A stretch of 60,694 nucleotides of DNA from CAYYIS01 sp964470965 (GTDB lineage: Bacteria; JAAXHH01; JABIQT01): the NCBI GenBank assembly GCA_964470965.1, contig CAYYIS010000033.1, forward strand, positions 1 through 60,694, in the 5' to 3' direction. The number at the start of each line of letters is the position of its first letter. Positions within the stretch are counted from its first letter, which is position 1. This document shows, in pieces, positions 35,482 to 45,101 of the stretch. A model generated the notes under the pieces. The model did no database searches and had not been told where the DNA came from. It saw only the letters and a program-made list of their open reading frames with translations. Position numbers and translations under genes: made by a program.

Positions 35482-35646
35482 TTATTCTCCCCAGTCTTCC
35501 TCTTCTTCGGGCGCCAAATCCATTTCAATCGGATTGGCACTTACCACTTCAAGCTCGGCTCCGCAGTCCTCACATTCGATGATTTCTCCCTCCACCACGT
35601 CATAGTCCATATCGATATTCGCGCCACATTCTGGACAGTTAGCCAA
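35482..35646 (-). CDS. lysW: Amino-group carrier protein LysW
   Basis: A 54-residue acidic carrier. It has two C-x2-C zinc knuckles (Cys4/Cys7 and Cys25/Cys28) and ends in E-D-W-G-E, the signature of LysW whose last Glu carries the growing amino acid. The start is TTG 35646; GGGAGGAG lies about 5 bases upstream and fixes it, and no ATG exists near. It heads the minus-strand lys cluster and is followed by a terminator. Confidence 0.95.
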   Translation of the reverse strand: MANCPECGANIDMDYDVVEGEIIECEDCGAELEVVSANPIEMDLAPEEEEDWGE

Positions 35647-35718
35647 GTGCTCCTCCCTTGTTCACCAAGCAAACGCGATAGACATTCCTGATAATCGGGA
35701 AACATTTAAGGACGCCGA

Positions 35719-35746
35719 AATATATATTACTGAATAACAGTGTCAA
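35719..35746 (-). promoter_or_regulatory. Promoter of lysW
   Basis: On the minus strand TTGACA (35746-35741) and TATATT (35724-35719) are 16 bases apart, a good sigma-70 match. Transcription should begin near 35712, giving a leader of about 66 bases with one weak hairpin. Confidence 0.6.
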
Positions 35747-35777
35747 GTGCTTTTTATAACGTGTTTGCAAACAGGTC

Positions 35778-36704
35778 TTACTCGAACCGGGAAGGCGCCG
35801 GAACACGCCACACACCTGCCGGTATTTTCTGTGTGAGTTGATCTACCATCCGCAGCCGATCCGCACCCGGTTCCTCGATCAAACCTGGTGCTACGGTAGA
35901 CGGCCCCACCTGAAGGTCCGCCATCCGGACCGACCATGATTCCGGTCCTGAACCTCGGTCAACCTTCAATAAGACCCGGGTATCCGAACCGATGGGCCAT
36001 TGTATTTCCAGTACAACCGATGGGCCAAAAAAACTTCTGAGGTCCACCAGGAGTTCTGGGGGACCACGGGTGCCGGTATCAAGGCGGTACAGACGCCCCG
36101 CCTCATCCACAAACGCAGCGGTCGCACCGTCGAACGCCAGGGCGGCTGCTCGTACCCTACCGTTAAAAAGCAACCTGGGCACCTGTTCATAAACCTCGAC
36201 CGTATCAAGTTCATCTACCGTGAAGCCGCCGTACAACGGTCCGCCCTCTAGATGCACCAGAGCCTGCCCTGATGTGTTTCTGATCTGACCCACTCCATCC
36301 AATACAACCAAGGAAGGCGCGGCAATAGCCAACCGTACTCCGGTTTGAGAAATGCCGTCGGTCTGAAACCCCGGTACGCCCAGCAGGCGCACTGGTTGTT
36401 CTTCCGCTCCCAACCGAAGCCGATACACACCGGTTGCTTCAAACTGGGTACCCGGGTTGCTGGCTCCTGAAGAAACGATGGTCCATGGGGCGCTTCTATT
36501 GATATACAAAAAGTGACGGACAAACACGGTCGATTGTACGGGAACCGGATTATCCGGTCGGGCAACCGCATGGTAAAGAACAGTTTTCAAATTGCGACTG
36601 GCATCGATTATATGACTTTCATCGCGTTCCGGACTAATAGTCTTACAACCGGACATTTGTACAATGGCAGTAATAAGCAATATGAATCTATATATTTTAC
36701 TCAT
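35778..36704 (-). CDS. Predicted lipoprotein of unknown function
   Basis: 308 residues from ATG 36704; a longer frame to 36752 lacks a leader. The signal ends M-S-G-C near residue 20, a lipobox. The rest is beta-rich with no motif I recognise. It lies downstream of a TonB-receptor-like gene in the same direction, with a decayed copy of itself between the two. A role in handling the ligand of that barrel is inference. Confidence 0.6.
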   Translation of the reverse strand: MSKIYRFILLITAIVQMSGCKTISPERDESHIIDASRNLKTVLYHAVARPDNPVPVQSTVFVRHFLYINRSAPWTIVSSGASNPGTQFEATGVYRLRLGAEEQPVRLLGVPGFQTDGISQTGVRLAIAAPSLVVLDGVGQIRNTSGQALVHLEGGPLYGGFTVDELDTVEVYEQVPRLLFNGRVRAAALAFDGATAAFVDEAGRLYRLDTGTRGPPELLVDLRSFFGPSVVLEIQWPIGSDTRVLLKVDRGSGPESWSVRMADLQVGPSTVAPGLIEEPGADRLRMVDQLTQKIPAGVWRVPAPSRFE

Positions 36705-36753
36705 TGACAATTTGCACCGTGTACAGGGGCCCTGACTTGATCGGTCAAACACT

Positions 36754-37291
36754 TTACCATGACGGTTCAGGTACGGTCCAACCCTCCCTGGAAAAGTTCT
36801 CCGTTGTCTGTTCTATAAAAGGCAATCCATCTGCGCCGTGTTCCCTTATGGTCTCAAGATCGTGAATTGTACGAAGTAAACGAGTTTCTGAATTCTGCTC
36901 CAGTATTCGGTTCCCTGCGATCCCTGTGCCTATATGGAAAGACGAATCTGCAGCGGCGATGCACCGTTCATGGAAACGTATGCTATTTGGACTAGACGCG
37001 ACAAAAAGGGCTCAGCATTGCCCCTTGCCAATGTGAATGGGTAAACCCCGGCTTCTTCAAAATGAGTGCGCAGACCGCTATCGCCCGAAGATACTATGGT
37101 TCAGTCCGCGAGCCGTGAAACCTAATGAAAATGGCGGATAAAATTTGGCACCGTCGGTGCGCTTCCCCCGATACAAATAAACTGGCATCCACATTTCGAC
37201 TTCCGTCGCTTACAGGTCCGGTATCTGCCCCAGGCCCTACGGCGCGGCATGGCAGTACCCATGATTAAATGGATTATAATAAGCGTTTCAC
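36754..37291 (-). pseudogene. Decayed tandem copy of the adjacent lipoprotein gene
   Basis: The 560-base gap before the lipoprotein gene is not empty. Read on the minus strand it translates, across frameshifts, into text that matches the intact protein. D-G-S-R-N-V matches D-A-S-R-N-L, N-F-I-R-H-F matches V-F-V-R-H-F, and T-I-V-S-S-G matches exactly. F-E-E-A-G-V-Y matches F-E-A-T-G-V-Y, and the end G-W-T-V-P-E-P-S-W matches G-V-W-R-V-P-A-P-S-R. A conserved Trp is TGA (37101-37103), another codon is TAG (37122-37124), and at least two frameshifts and a central deletion exist. The start near GTG 37291 is approximate. Confidence 0.75.
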
Positions 37292-37311
37292 GACACCTTT
37301 ATAGCTTAGAT

Positions 37312-39615
37312 TCACCACTCAACCCTGAAGCCTGTCCAGATAGCACGCGCCGGTCCGTACACCCACTGGCTCTGTCTGAAGAACGGGTTGTCTGGCTTTC
37401 CCGTACGTTCAAAGGCGTGTGGATCAGCAATCACGACAATGTTTTCTTCGTTTAAGAGATTCCGCACCTCTAAGAACAGGGACGTGATCGGCAAAGATCT
37501 GCGGTACAAAAGAGGGATGTCCAGCCGGACATCTAGGCGCTCTGTCCATGGACCAAAGGCTGTAGTTGTCGACGGATCCAGCGGGACAGTCTGACCGACT
37601 GGCGTTGTTGACGGACTGCGGTAAGGCACACCGCTCTGCACCTGGCAAATCGCCGATAGAACCGTGCCAGAGGCAAATCGAACGCTTCCTATCCAAGAAA
37701 TCCAGTGTCGTCGGTTCCAGAATGAATTCAGAGACCTGTCAAACGTTGTAAAATCTCCCGGGGACAGCGGGTTGCCAGCCCGAATTGGCTGATTGCTAAC
37801 ACGAACCGGTCCCAGATCTCGAAGAAACAAGTAGGAAAATCGTGACGAGACCTTAGCATTTGATCTGCCGATCGGTGCGGAATTTCGAATCAACGCTAGC
37901 TCGATGCCGCTCTGTTTGCGAAATCCCAAGTTGACGCGTCCCCAGTAGCTGGAATAATTCGACACGGATTGAGGAAGCGCTTCGGGACCGAAGACCGGAT
38001 TATATCGTTCGGAATCCCTGTAAAACGCAGTGATATCGGCCGTATACGTACCTTTTGCCACCCCTATACCGCCTTCCAACGTCGTCAGACGCTGAGGTCT
38101 CATATCCGTCACGGTACGATCCGCAAACGGCGACGATGCGCGATCCACCTGGGCGAACAAATCTTTCAACGACAGAGGCTGCTGGGCAACGCTGAAGCTC
38201 ATGTGGACGTTCCAGATATGTGCGGGATATGAGACGCTGAAATGCGGACTGAGCAGATGTGTCGCCGCGACTTTGCCGGTGCCGGACAGCAGGAGTTGAC
38301 GAACGGTATCTTGCACACTCCGGTCATCGCCCAGTGTCCGATAGATGTCCTGCCATAGGGCTGTTCCGTGAGAATACCTGTCGTACCGGAGACCGAGATC
38401 CATAACCAGGGCACCGAAACGCAGTCGGTCGGACACGGACAGAGCAAATTCCCACGGCCGGATCGTGAGATCGAACGCATCCGGCGCCAGTCTCTCCTGC
38501 CAGAATTGTTTCTGTCTCAGCTTATGAACCCGGGATTCTACGCCAAGAGAAAGCCGGTGGACTTCATTCGCCTGATACGACATTCTGCCGCCGACCATCA
38601 GGGTCAGATAATCGCGTGAGGCCGTGAAGACAGGAGAACGAGATGCGGGAAACACACCGTCAACGAACGGCAGCGGTTCCGCTAATTCCGGGAATGTGAG
38701 CAAATTCGGATCGGGCGGGTCGCTGGCCCACTGATCGGATAGCGCGTATGTCTGCAGCTGATAGTTCAATTTCACAGAGTGTTCTGCGATATATGATATA
38801 TCAAAACCACCGGTACGTGCGCGCCACCTATTCAAATTCTCCAGGATGTATCGCGCTCGGTCCGTGTACACTCGGTTGCCTGTACGGGCATGCCAACCAT
38901 TGTCGAGCCCGAGAAATCGAACCGAAATTCGGCGCGAGGGCGTCAGTCGGTATCCTACGTCCAGCAGACCGTCCAGCCGGGTTGTCTGCTGACCGGGAAA
39001 CGGTCCCCATGTTTCGCCGTACCGGGCGTCAAACCGGTATCCCAGACGGACCGACGGTAACAACGGCCGTTCAAGCGATCCGCGGAGTATTTGAGAATTT
39101 CGCGTGGCACCGTGTATGTTATAGTTGTAGTCAAAGGGCGCCGTTCCGTTGCCAGCTCGTAACGGATCCCAGGAGGTGTCTTTCTTGAGAAGTCTGATTA
39201 CGTTGAGAAGACGCGGGTCGTCCATCAGTGGCTGATACACGTTCTGGCCGGCATGGTTCAGAGGAAACAGGGTCCGCTCATAGCTGATATGTCCTGTCAA
39301 CGGGGGCGAGGACTCGAAATCGGTCTGCACCCTGTCCAGTCTGGCATACCGGGCTGAAAGCGTATCCGAGACCATGAAATCTTCATCCTGGGTGGAGGCA
39401 CCAGGCAGTGCCTGTTCCTGCGCAGCAGTTAGCCCGGGCAATCCCATAACACAGATGATGATTAATATCGATATTTGATATCGAGACAAGGTAGGATTTG
39501 GCCGTTTAAGTGCGCATAGCTGCCGTGGAATCGATCGAATTTGACCGGGACGATTAGGAGAGCTCCACACATCCTTGGAGTCGGTTTTCTTGGCGACGTA
39601 TATTGTGGATTGCAA
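37312..39615 (-). CDS. TonB-receptor-like outer-membrane beta-barrel protein without a visible plug
   Basis: Up to 767 residues; the signal peptide is at about 48-66 (ends T-A-A-Q), so the true start is probably further in, for example TTG 39489. The mature part has alternating aromatic strands and a C-terminal end G-F-R-V-E-W typical of barrel insertion. C-terminal text such as L-F-L-E-V-R-N-L-L-N-E-E-N is the usual end of TonB-dependent receptors. I find no plug or TonB box in the first 120 mature residues. It lies 18 bases after gyrA. Confidence 0.65.
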   Translation of the reverse strand: MQSTIYVAKKTDSKDVWSSPNRPGQIRSIPRQLCALKRPNPTLSRYQISILIIICVMGLPGLTAAQEQALPGASTQDEDFMVSDTLSARYARLDRVQTDFESSPPLTGHISYERTLFPLNHAGQNVYQPLMDDPRLLNVIRLLKKDTSWDPLRAGNGTAPFDYNYNIHGATRNSQILRGSLERPLLPSVRLGYRFDARYGETWGPFPGQQTTRLDGLLDVGYRLTPSRRISVRFLGLDNGWHARTGNRVYTDRARYILENLNRWRARTGGFDISYIAEHSVKLNYQLQTYALSDQWASDPPDPNLLTFPELAEPLPFVDGVFPASRSPVFTASRDYLTLMVGGRMSYQANEVHRLSLGVESRVHKLRQKQFWQERLAPDAFDLTIRPWEFALSVSDRLRFGALVMDLGLRYDRYSHGTALWQDIYRTLGDDRSVQDTVRQLLLSGTGKVAATHLLSPHFSVSYPAHIWNVHMSFSVAQQPLSLKDLFAQVDRASSPFADRTVTDMRPQRLTTLEGGIGVAKGTYTADITAFYRDSERYNPVFGPEALPQSVSNYSSYWGRVNLGFRKQSGIELALIRNSAPIGRSNAKVSSRFSYLFLRDLGPVRVSNQPIRAGNPLSPGDFTTFDRSLNSFWNRRHWISWIGSVRFASGTVLSAICQVQSGVPYRSPSTTPVGQTVPLDPSTTTAFGPWTERLDVRLDIPLLYRRSLPITSLFLEVRNLLNEENIVVIADPHAFERTGKPDNPFFRQSQWVYGPARAIWTGFRVEW

Positions 39616-39633
39616 CCAAAGGACCTCGAAAAG

Positions 39634-42138
39634 CTACCCTGCAGCCCCTTCTTCGTCGACGGCGCCATCATCCTGCGTCTCTGCCGTTTCTTCCGCGTCG
39701 CCCTCTTCCGCAGCCAGCGGCACCAGGGACACATCCACCACCTTATCTCCCGTTGCCACGTTAATCATGCGGACACCCTGAGTATTGCGGCCTATTGTCC
39801 TCAGATCCTGGACCGGTAGTCGGATGACCACTCCTTTTTTGGTGATTATCATAAGGCCGTCCTCATCGGTCACCTCACGTACCGAAATCACCATCCCGTT
39901 TCGGTCGCTGGTCTTTATGTTGATGACGCCCTTCCCCCCGCGGCGGGTCAGACGGTAGTCTTCGATATTCGTGCGCTTTCCGTAACCGTTCTCAGTGACG
40001 ACCACTAGTGAGCTATCCCGACGGACCGCCACTACGGCCACGGCCACGTCACCCTCCATCAGATTGATGCCCCTCACGCCCTGTGTGCCGCGCCCCATCA
40101 CGCGGACATCGCCTTCGTGGAACCGTACCGCCTGGCCTTTGCGGCTTGCAATGACAATGTCGTTGTCACCGTCTGTGATTTTCGCCTCGATCAGCTCATC
40201 TCCTTCACGGATTTTGATGGCCAAAATGCCGTTACGCCGCGGTCTGCCGTAGGCGGAGAGCACCGTTTTTTTCACGAATCCCTTCCGAGTCCCCATCATT
40301 ACGTAATGCTCATCGTCGAATTCCCGGACTGGCAGGAAGGCGGCGACATTTTCCCCGGCGTCGAGTTCCAGAAGGTTGATCATAGCCTTGCCGCGGGCCG
40401 TCCGACCGCCTTCGGGGATCTCCCACACCTTTAGCCAACGGCATTTTCCCCGGTTCGTGAAGAACAGAATGTATGTATGGGCCGAAGCCACGAAGAGGTG
40501 TTCAACGAAATCCTCGTCCTTGGTGGTCATGGCGGTCACGCCCTTGCCTCCCCGCCCTTGACTCCTGTAGGCATCCACATGGATGCGCTTGATATAACCG
40601 GAATGAGATATGGTGATAACCATATCCTCGTCGGCGATCATATCTTCCATGCTGAACTCTTCCGCAGCCTCCAGGATCTCGGTGCGCCGCTCATCGCCGA
40701 ACCGTTCTTTGAGGTCTATCATCTCATCTTTGATGATTTCCATCCGCCGTGGCAGATTGTCCAGGATATCACGCAAATCTTCGATTTGAGCCATCAACTC
40801 CTCGTATTCTTCATCGATTTTCTGCGTTTCTAAACTGGTCAGACGCTGAAGACGCATGTCCAGGATGGCCTCAACCTGTACTTGGCTGAGCTCGAATTCA
40901 ACCCGTAATGCTTCTGTTGCTTCTTCAGGTGTTGCCGAGCCGCGTATTATCTCGATAACGCGATCCACGTTTCCTAGCGCCACTCGCAGCCCTTCGACTA
41001 TGTGGGCCCGCTTTTCGGCTTTATCGAGATCGAATTCGGTGCGCCGTACCACTACCTCGTGACGGTGATCGATGAAGTGTTGTATGCACTCTTTAATGGA
41101 CAGGACACGTGGCCTTCCGTCCACCAGGGCCAGCATGATGACGCCAAACGTTGATTCCATGGCGGTATGCCTGTAAAGATGATTCAATACGATATGGGCT
41201 GGTATGTCCCGCCGTATTTCAATTGCTATCCGCATCCCGTCACGGTCGGACTCATCACGAATATCCGTAATGCCGACGATCCGTTTATCACGCACGAGTT
41301 CTGCGATTTTTTCGATTAACGACGATTTGTTTACTTGATAGGGAATTTCCGTGACGGCGATTGTCTCCCTGTCCCCCTTTTCCTGATGCTCGATATCTGC
41401 CCGTGCCCTAACCTTGATCTTGCCGATCCCGGTCTGGAAGTAATCCCGTATCGCTTGCTTGCCGCAGATAATGGCACCGGTTGGAAAGTCGGGGCCCTGG
41501 ATATATTGAAGGAGATTCAATACATCCAACTCCGGATCGTCAATAACCGCAACGATAGCATCAACGACCTCACTTAAATTGTGCGGGGGTAAATTCGCGG
41601 CCATTCCCACACCGATGCCCAGAGACCCGTTGCACAGCAGGCTGGGAAACTTGCCGGGCAGCACGACTGGTTCGTCCCTCGATTCGTCGTAATTTGGCAT
41701 GTAATCGACGGTATTCTTCTCGATGTCTTCCAGCATTTCAATAGCCAGTCGTGACATCCGGGCTTCGGTGTAACGCATGGCGCCCGGGGGGTCGCCGTCT
41801 ACGGAACCGAAATTACCCTGTCCCTGTATCAACGGATAGCGCAGGCTGAAGTCCTGCGCCATACGTGCTAACGTGTCATATACGGCAAGGTCGCCGTGGG
41901 GGTGGTAGTCGCCTATCGTCTGACCGACAATCTTGGCGCATTTTCTGGTCGGCCTGGAAGGTGTCAGATTCAAATCCCGCATAGCGACTAGGATCCGCCT
42001 CGCTGACGGTTTGATGCCATCGCGCACGTCCGCAATAGCGCGGGAGACATTTACAGACATTGAGTAATCAAGATACGAACTCTTCATCTCTTGTTCGATG
42101 TATACCGGCTCGATATTTCCATGCTCGTGCTCGGACAT
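39634..42138 (-). CDS. gyrA: DNA gyrase subunit A
   Basis: 834 residues. It cuts and rejoins DNA in the gyrase A2B2 complex. The catalytic Tyr is in A-M-R-Y-T-E-A-R near residue 123. The quinolone-region text H-P-H-G-D-L-A-V-Y-D-T near 78 and the GyrA box Q-G-R-G-G-K-G near 525 are present, the latter favouring gyrase over topoisomerase IV. The C-terminal pinwheel repeats follow and the end is acidic. It lies 82 bases after gyrB. Confidence 0.95.
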   Translation of the reverse strand: MSEHEHGNIEPVYIEQEMKSSYLDYSMSVNVSRAIADVRDGIKPSARRILVAMRDLNLTPSRPTRKCAKIVGQTIGDYHPHGDLAVYDTLARMAQDFSLRYPLIQGQGNFGSVDGDPPGAMRYTEARMSRLAIEMLEDIEKNTVDYMPNYDESRDEPVVLPGKFPSLLCNGSLGIGVGMAANLPPHNLSEVVDAIVAVIDDPELDVLNLLQYIQGPDFPTGAIICGKQAIRDYFQTGIGKIKVRARADIEHQEKGDRETIAVTEIPYQVNKSSLIEKIAELVRDKRIVGITDIRDESDRDGMRIAIEIRRDIPAHIVLNHLYRHTAMESTFGVIMLALVDGRPRVLSIKECIQHFIDHRHEVVVRRTEFDLDKAEKRAHIVEGLRVALGNVDRVIEIIRGSATPEEATEALRVEFELSQVQVEAILDMRLQRLTSLETQKIDEEYEELMAQIEDLRDILDNLPRRMEIIKDEMIDLKERFGDERRTEILEAAEEFSMEDMIADEDMVITISHSGYIKRIHVDAYRSQGRGGKGVTAMTTKDEDFVEHLFVASAHTYILFFTNRGKCRWLKVWEIPEGGRTARGKAMINLLELDAGENVAAFLPVREFDDEHYVMMGTRKGFVKKTVLSAYGRPRRNGILAIKIREGDELIEAKITDGDNDIVIASRKGQAVRFHEGDVRVMGRGTQGVRGINLMEGDVAVAVVAVRRDSSLVVVTENGYGKRTNIEDYRLTRRGGKGVINIKTSDRNGMVISVREVTDEDGLMIITKKGVVIRLPVQDLRTIGRNTQGVRMINVATGDKVVDVSLVPLAAEEGDAEETAETQDDGAVDEEGAAG

Positions 42139-42220
42139 AGGGTCCCCTTGTTAACGGTTATTCTCTGGTTCAACCGCCGGTTTGAATCATTATTTCCGAA
42201 AACCGATACTATCCGTACTT

Positions 42221-44722
42221 CTAATGCAGTGACAGGTTCTTTACAAACATGGCGTTGGATTCGATGAAGTGGCGGCGGGCTTGCACGTTATCGCCCATCA
42301 GAATCGTGAATATGCGATCCGCTTCCACAGCATCGTCAAGGGTCACACGGAGCAGGGTGCGTGATTCCGGATCCATGGTGGTTTTCCACAATTCCTCCGC
42401 ATCCATTTCCGCAAGTCCCTTGTATCTGGATACGGTTATGCCTTCCTTTCCCACGTCGAGGACGGCATCCACCAAATTCTTGCAACCCTGTACTTGCATT
42501 TCTTTGTTGCCTACTTTTACCACCACAGGCTCCTCGATCATGGGTTTCAGTTTTTCGTAGAATCCTCGGAGTCTGTCGTAGGTCGAATGGTCGAACGTGT
42601 CATCCGGCATATGGGGTATCCCGTTCGTACCAGTATGGCCGTTATGGTCTGGCGCTACATCCTCATCCGGGATACTTTCTTCTTCCGGTGTGCCGTCGCC
42701 GCCCACGGCCTCCGAATCATCGGAAGCCGTGTGTTCCTCTGAAGCCAGCGTGTCTTCGATAGCACGTCGAGCCTCTTCTTCCGCTTTTTTCCTTTCAGCG
42801 GCCTGTTCCTGAAGTTCAAGGCGATAGGATTCATATAATGTTTTATCGCCCAGAAGCCGGATTATCATCTCCCTAGCCAGGCCCATTTTCGACAGGTAGT
42901 CAACCCGTTCATCAAACTCAATAATGTCACGAATATGCTGTGCCAGATCCTCCCGCACCAAAACTTCCCTGCCTCCGTTTAACTCGAGAGAGACTCGATC
43001 GACACTGAGCTGCAGCAGATATTCGTTTAGTTCATAGTCGTTCTTGAGATATTCTTCCTTACGACCGCGGCGCACTCGAAAAAGGGGTGGTTGTGCGATC
43101 ATAACATGACCGTTTTCCACGAGCGGTCGCATATACCGGAACAGAAACGTCAGCAGAAGCGTACGGATATGCAGGCCGTCATGATCGGCATCCGCCATGA
43201 GGATCACTTTTCCGTACCGTAACCTGGACAGGTCCAACTCGTCCGCAAGCCCTATACCCAGAGCTGCGATAATGGGCTGGAGTTTGTCGTTCCCTATTAC
43301 TTTGTCTATTCTGGCTTTTTCCACATTCAGCGGCTTACCCCATAAGGGGAGGATGGCCTGAAAAGTTTTGTCCCGGCCGGCTTTTGCTGTACCGCCCGCG
43401 GAATCTCCCTCCACCAGATAGATTTCACAGTAGTCCGGGTCGGTCAGCGTGCAATCCGCCAGTTTGCCGGGCAGAGTCATACTGTCGAGTGCGCTCTTGC
43501 GCCGGGTTAGATCGCGAGCTTTCCGGGCAGCATCCCGAGAGATAGCGGCCTGGATACATTTTTCAACGATCTGCCTTGCGGTATTGGGATTTTCCTCGAA
43601 AAACTCCGCCAGCCGTTCACCAACCGCCGACTCTACCACGCCCCGCACTTCGCTGTTACCCAGCTTTTCTTTCGTCTGGCCTTCGAATTGTGGTTCCGGG
43701 ATGATCACATGGATCACACAGGAAAGCCCTTCACGGGTATCGTCTCCGGCGATCTGTACCTTCGTGTTCTTGTTCAGATTGTTTTTTGAGGCATAAGAGT
43801 TGATCGATCGGGTCAGAGCGGTTTTGAAGCCTACCAGGTGAAACCCGCCTTCGGACGTACGTACCGTGTTCGCGTAAGTGTAGATATTCTCCTGATACCC
43901 ATCGTTGTACTGGAATGCGATGTCGACCATCGTGTCATCGCTTTCTTTCCGGATCTCAATGGTCTGGTGAAGTGCTGTTTTGTTTTCGTTCATAAATTCG
44001 ACGAATTCTGAGATACCGCCCTTGTACTGGAAGATAGACGGCGGCCGATCGGACCGCTGGTCGTACAATTCGATACGGATGTTCCTATTCAGGAACGCCA
44101 ACTCCCGGAGCCGTGCCGCAATCGTATCGAAACTGAATTCCGTAGTATCGAACACTTCTGGATCCGGCTTGAACATGACTTTTGATCCATGCAGATCCGT
44201 TTCACCGGTGACCTTCAATTCACAGGTGGGTATGCCGCGTTCATAGCGCTGGTGGTGTATTTTGCCGTCTTTATAGACTTCCACCTCGAGCCATTCCGCC
44301 AGTGCGTTCACCACCGACACACCGACCCCATGGAGACCGCCGGATACTTTGTACGACTCGTGGTCGAATTTCCCGCCTGCATGGAGCATGGTCATCACGA
44401 CTTCGACCGCCGGCCGGCCTTCGGTGGGGTGCATGTCTACCGGTATGCCGCGGCCGTTGTCTATAACGGCCACGTGATCGCCTTCGTACAGATACACTTT
44501 AATAGCGTCACCATAACCCTGCAGGGCCTCATCGATAGAGTTCATTACCACTTCCTCTACCAAGTGGTGCAAGCCTCCAGAACTTGTACTCCCGATGTAC
44601 ATGGCAGGGCGTTTTCGAACCCCTTCAAGTCCTTTCAGAACCTGTATGTTGCCGGCGCTGTATTGGAGGTCGTCATCCTTTTCCACCGATGATTCGACTA
44701 TTGGTTCTTTTGGTTCGAGCAT
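42221..44722 (-). CDS. gyrB: DNA gyrase subunit B
   Basis: 833 residues. ATPase subunit of gyrase. The GHKL fold has E-V-V-M-N-S-I-D-E-A near residue 56 and the P-T-E-G-R-P-A-V-E-V near 98. The Toprim part has E-G-D-S-A-G-G near 441 and D-A-D-H-D-G near 517. A Glu/Asp-rich insert (about 645-705) separates the Toprim region from the C-terminal Q-G-C-K-N and S-R-Y-K-G-L-A-E-M motifs. It sits 7 bases after dciA. Confidence 0.95.
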   Translation of the reverse strand: MLEPKEPIVESSVEKDDDLQYSAGNIQVLKGLEGVRKRPAMYIGSTSSGGLHHLVEEVVMNSIDEALQGYGDAIKVYLYEGDHVAVIDNGRGIPVDMHPTEGRPAVEVVMTMLHAGGKFDHESYKVSGGLHGVGVSVVNALAEWLEVEVYKDGKIHHQRYERGIPTCELKVTGETDLHGSKVMFKPDPEVFDTTEFSFDTIAARLRELAFLNRNIRIELYDQRSDRPPSIFQYKGGISEFVEFMNENKTALHQTIEIRKESDDTMVDIAFQYNDGYQENIYTYANTVRTSEGGFHLVGFKTALTRSINSYASKNNLNKNTKVQIAGDDTREGLSCVIHVIIPEPQFEGQTKEKLGNSEVRGVVESAVGERLAEFFEENPNTARQIVEKCIQAAISRDAARKARDLTRRKSALDSMTLPGKLADCTLTDPDYCEIYLVEGDSAGGTAKAGRDKTFQAILPLWGKPLNVEKARIDKVIGNDKLQPIIAALGIGLADELDLSRLRYGKVILMADADHDGLHIRTLLLTFLFRYMRPLVENGHVMIAQPPLFRVRRGRKEEYLKNDYELNEYLLQLSVDRVSLELNGGREVLVREDLAQHIRDIIEFDERVDYLSKMGLAREMIIRLLGDKTLYESYRLELQEQAAERKKAEEEARRAIEDTLASEEHTASDDSEAVGGDGTPEEESIPDEDVAPDHNGHTGTNGIPHMPDDTFDHSTYDRLRGFYEKLKPMIEEPVVVKVGNKEMQVQGCKNLVDAVLDVGKEGITVSRYKGLAEMDAEELWKTTMDPESRTLLRVTLDDAVEADRIFTILMGDNVQARRHFIESNAMFVKNLSLH

Positions 44723-44729
44723 GTAAAAA

Positions 44730-45083
44730 TCACCTTCGTCTGTTGGTGAGTATTATCTCCTGGATAACCTTGCTTCCAGCTTTCCGATTCAGTCCCTCGA
44801 GGATTTGTCCCTTCATATATAGCAATTCATGCCGCCAAGCTGCGCTATCGACTTCTACAAATAGCTTCCCTCCTTCACAGGTTACAGCGCGGGTATGTTT
44901 TGCAATTTTATCCCCGACCACTTGCGGCCATTGTGCGATCACATTCTGCTCACTGAGTTTTTTCTCAAATCCCAGATCCTGAATTAATGTCGCAAGAACA
45001 TCACCAAGTGATTGAGGACGACGCTTGCGCGTCTTACCATGTCCGCCTATGTGCCTATTATTGATAATACTATTTACCCTCAC
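44730..45083 (-). CDS. dciA: DciA-like DUF721 protein (helicase loader type)
   Basis: 117 residues from GTG 45083. DUF721 text: W-P-Q-V-V-G-D-K-I-A-K-H-T near residue 47, L-F-V-E-V-D-S-A-A-W-R-H-E-L near 70. DciA-type proteins load the DnaB helicase where no DnaC or DnaI exists. The N-terminal about 25 residues are basic. It lies 18 bases after recF and before gyrB, the usual place. Confidence 0.82.
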   Translation of the reverse strand: MRVNSIINNRHIGGHGKTRKRRPQSLGDVLATLIQDLGFEKKLSEQNVIAQWPQVVGDKIAKHTRAVTCEGGKLFVEVDSAAWRHELLYMKGQILEGLNRKAGSKVIQEIILTNRRR

Positions 45084-45101
45084 CTTTTGTTCTCGATTTT
45101 C

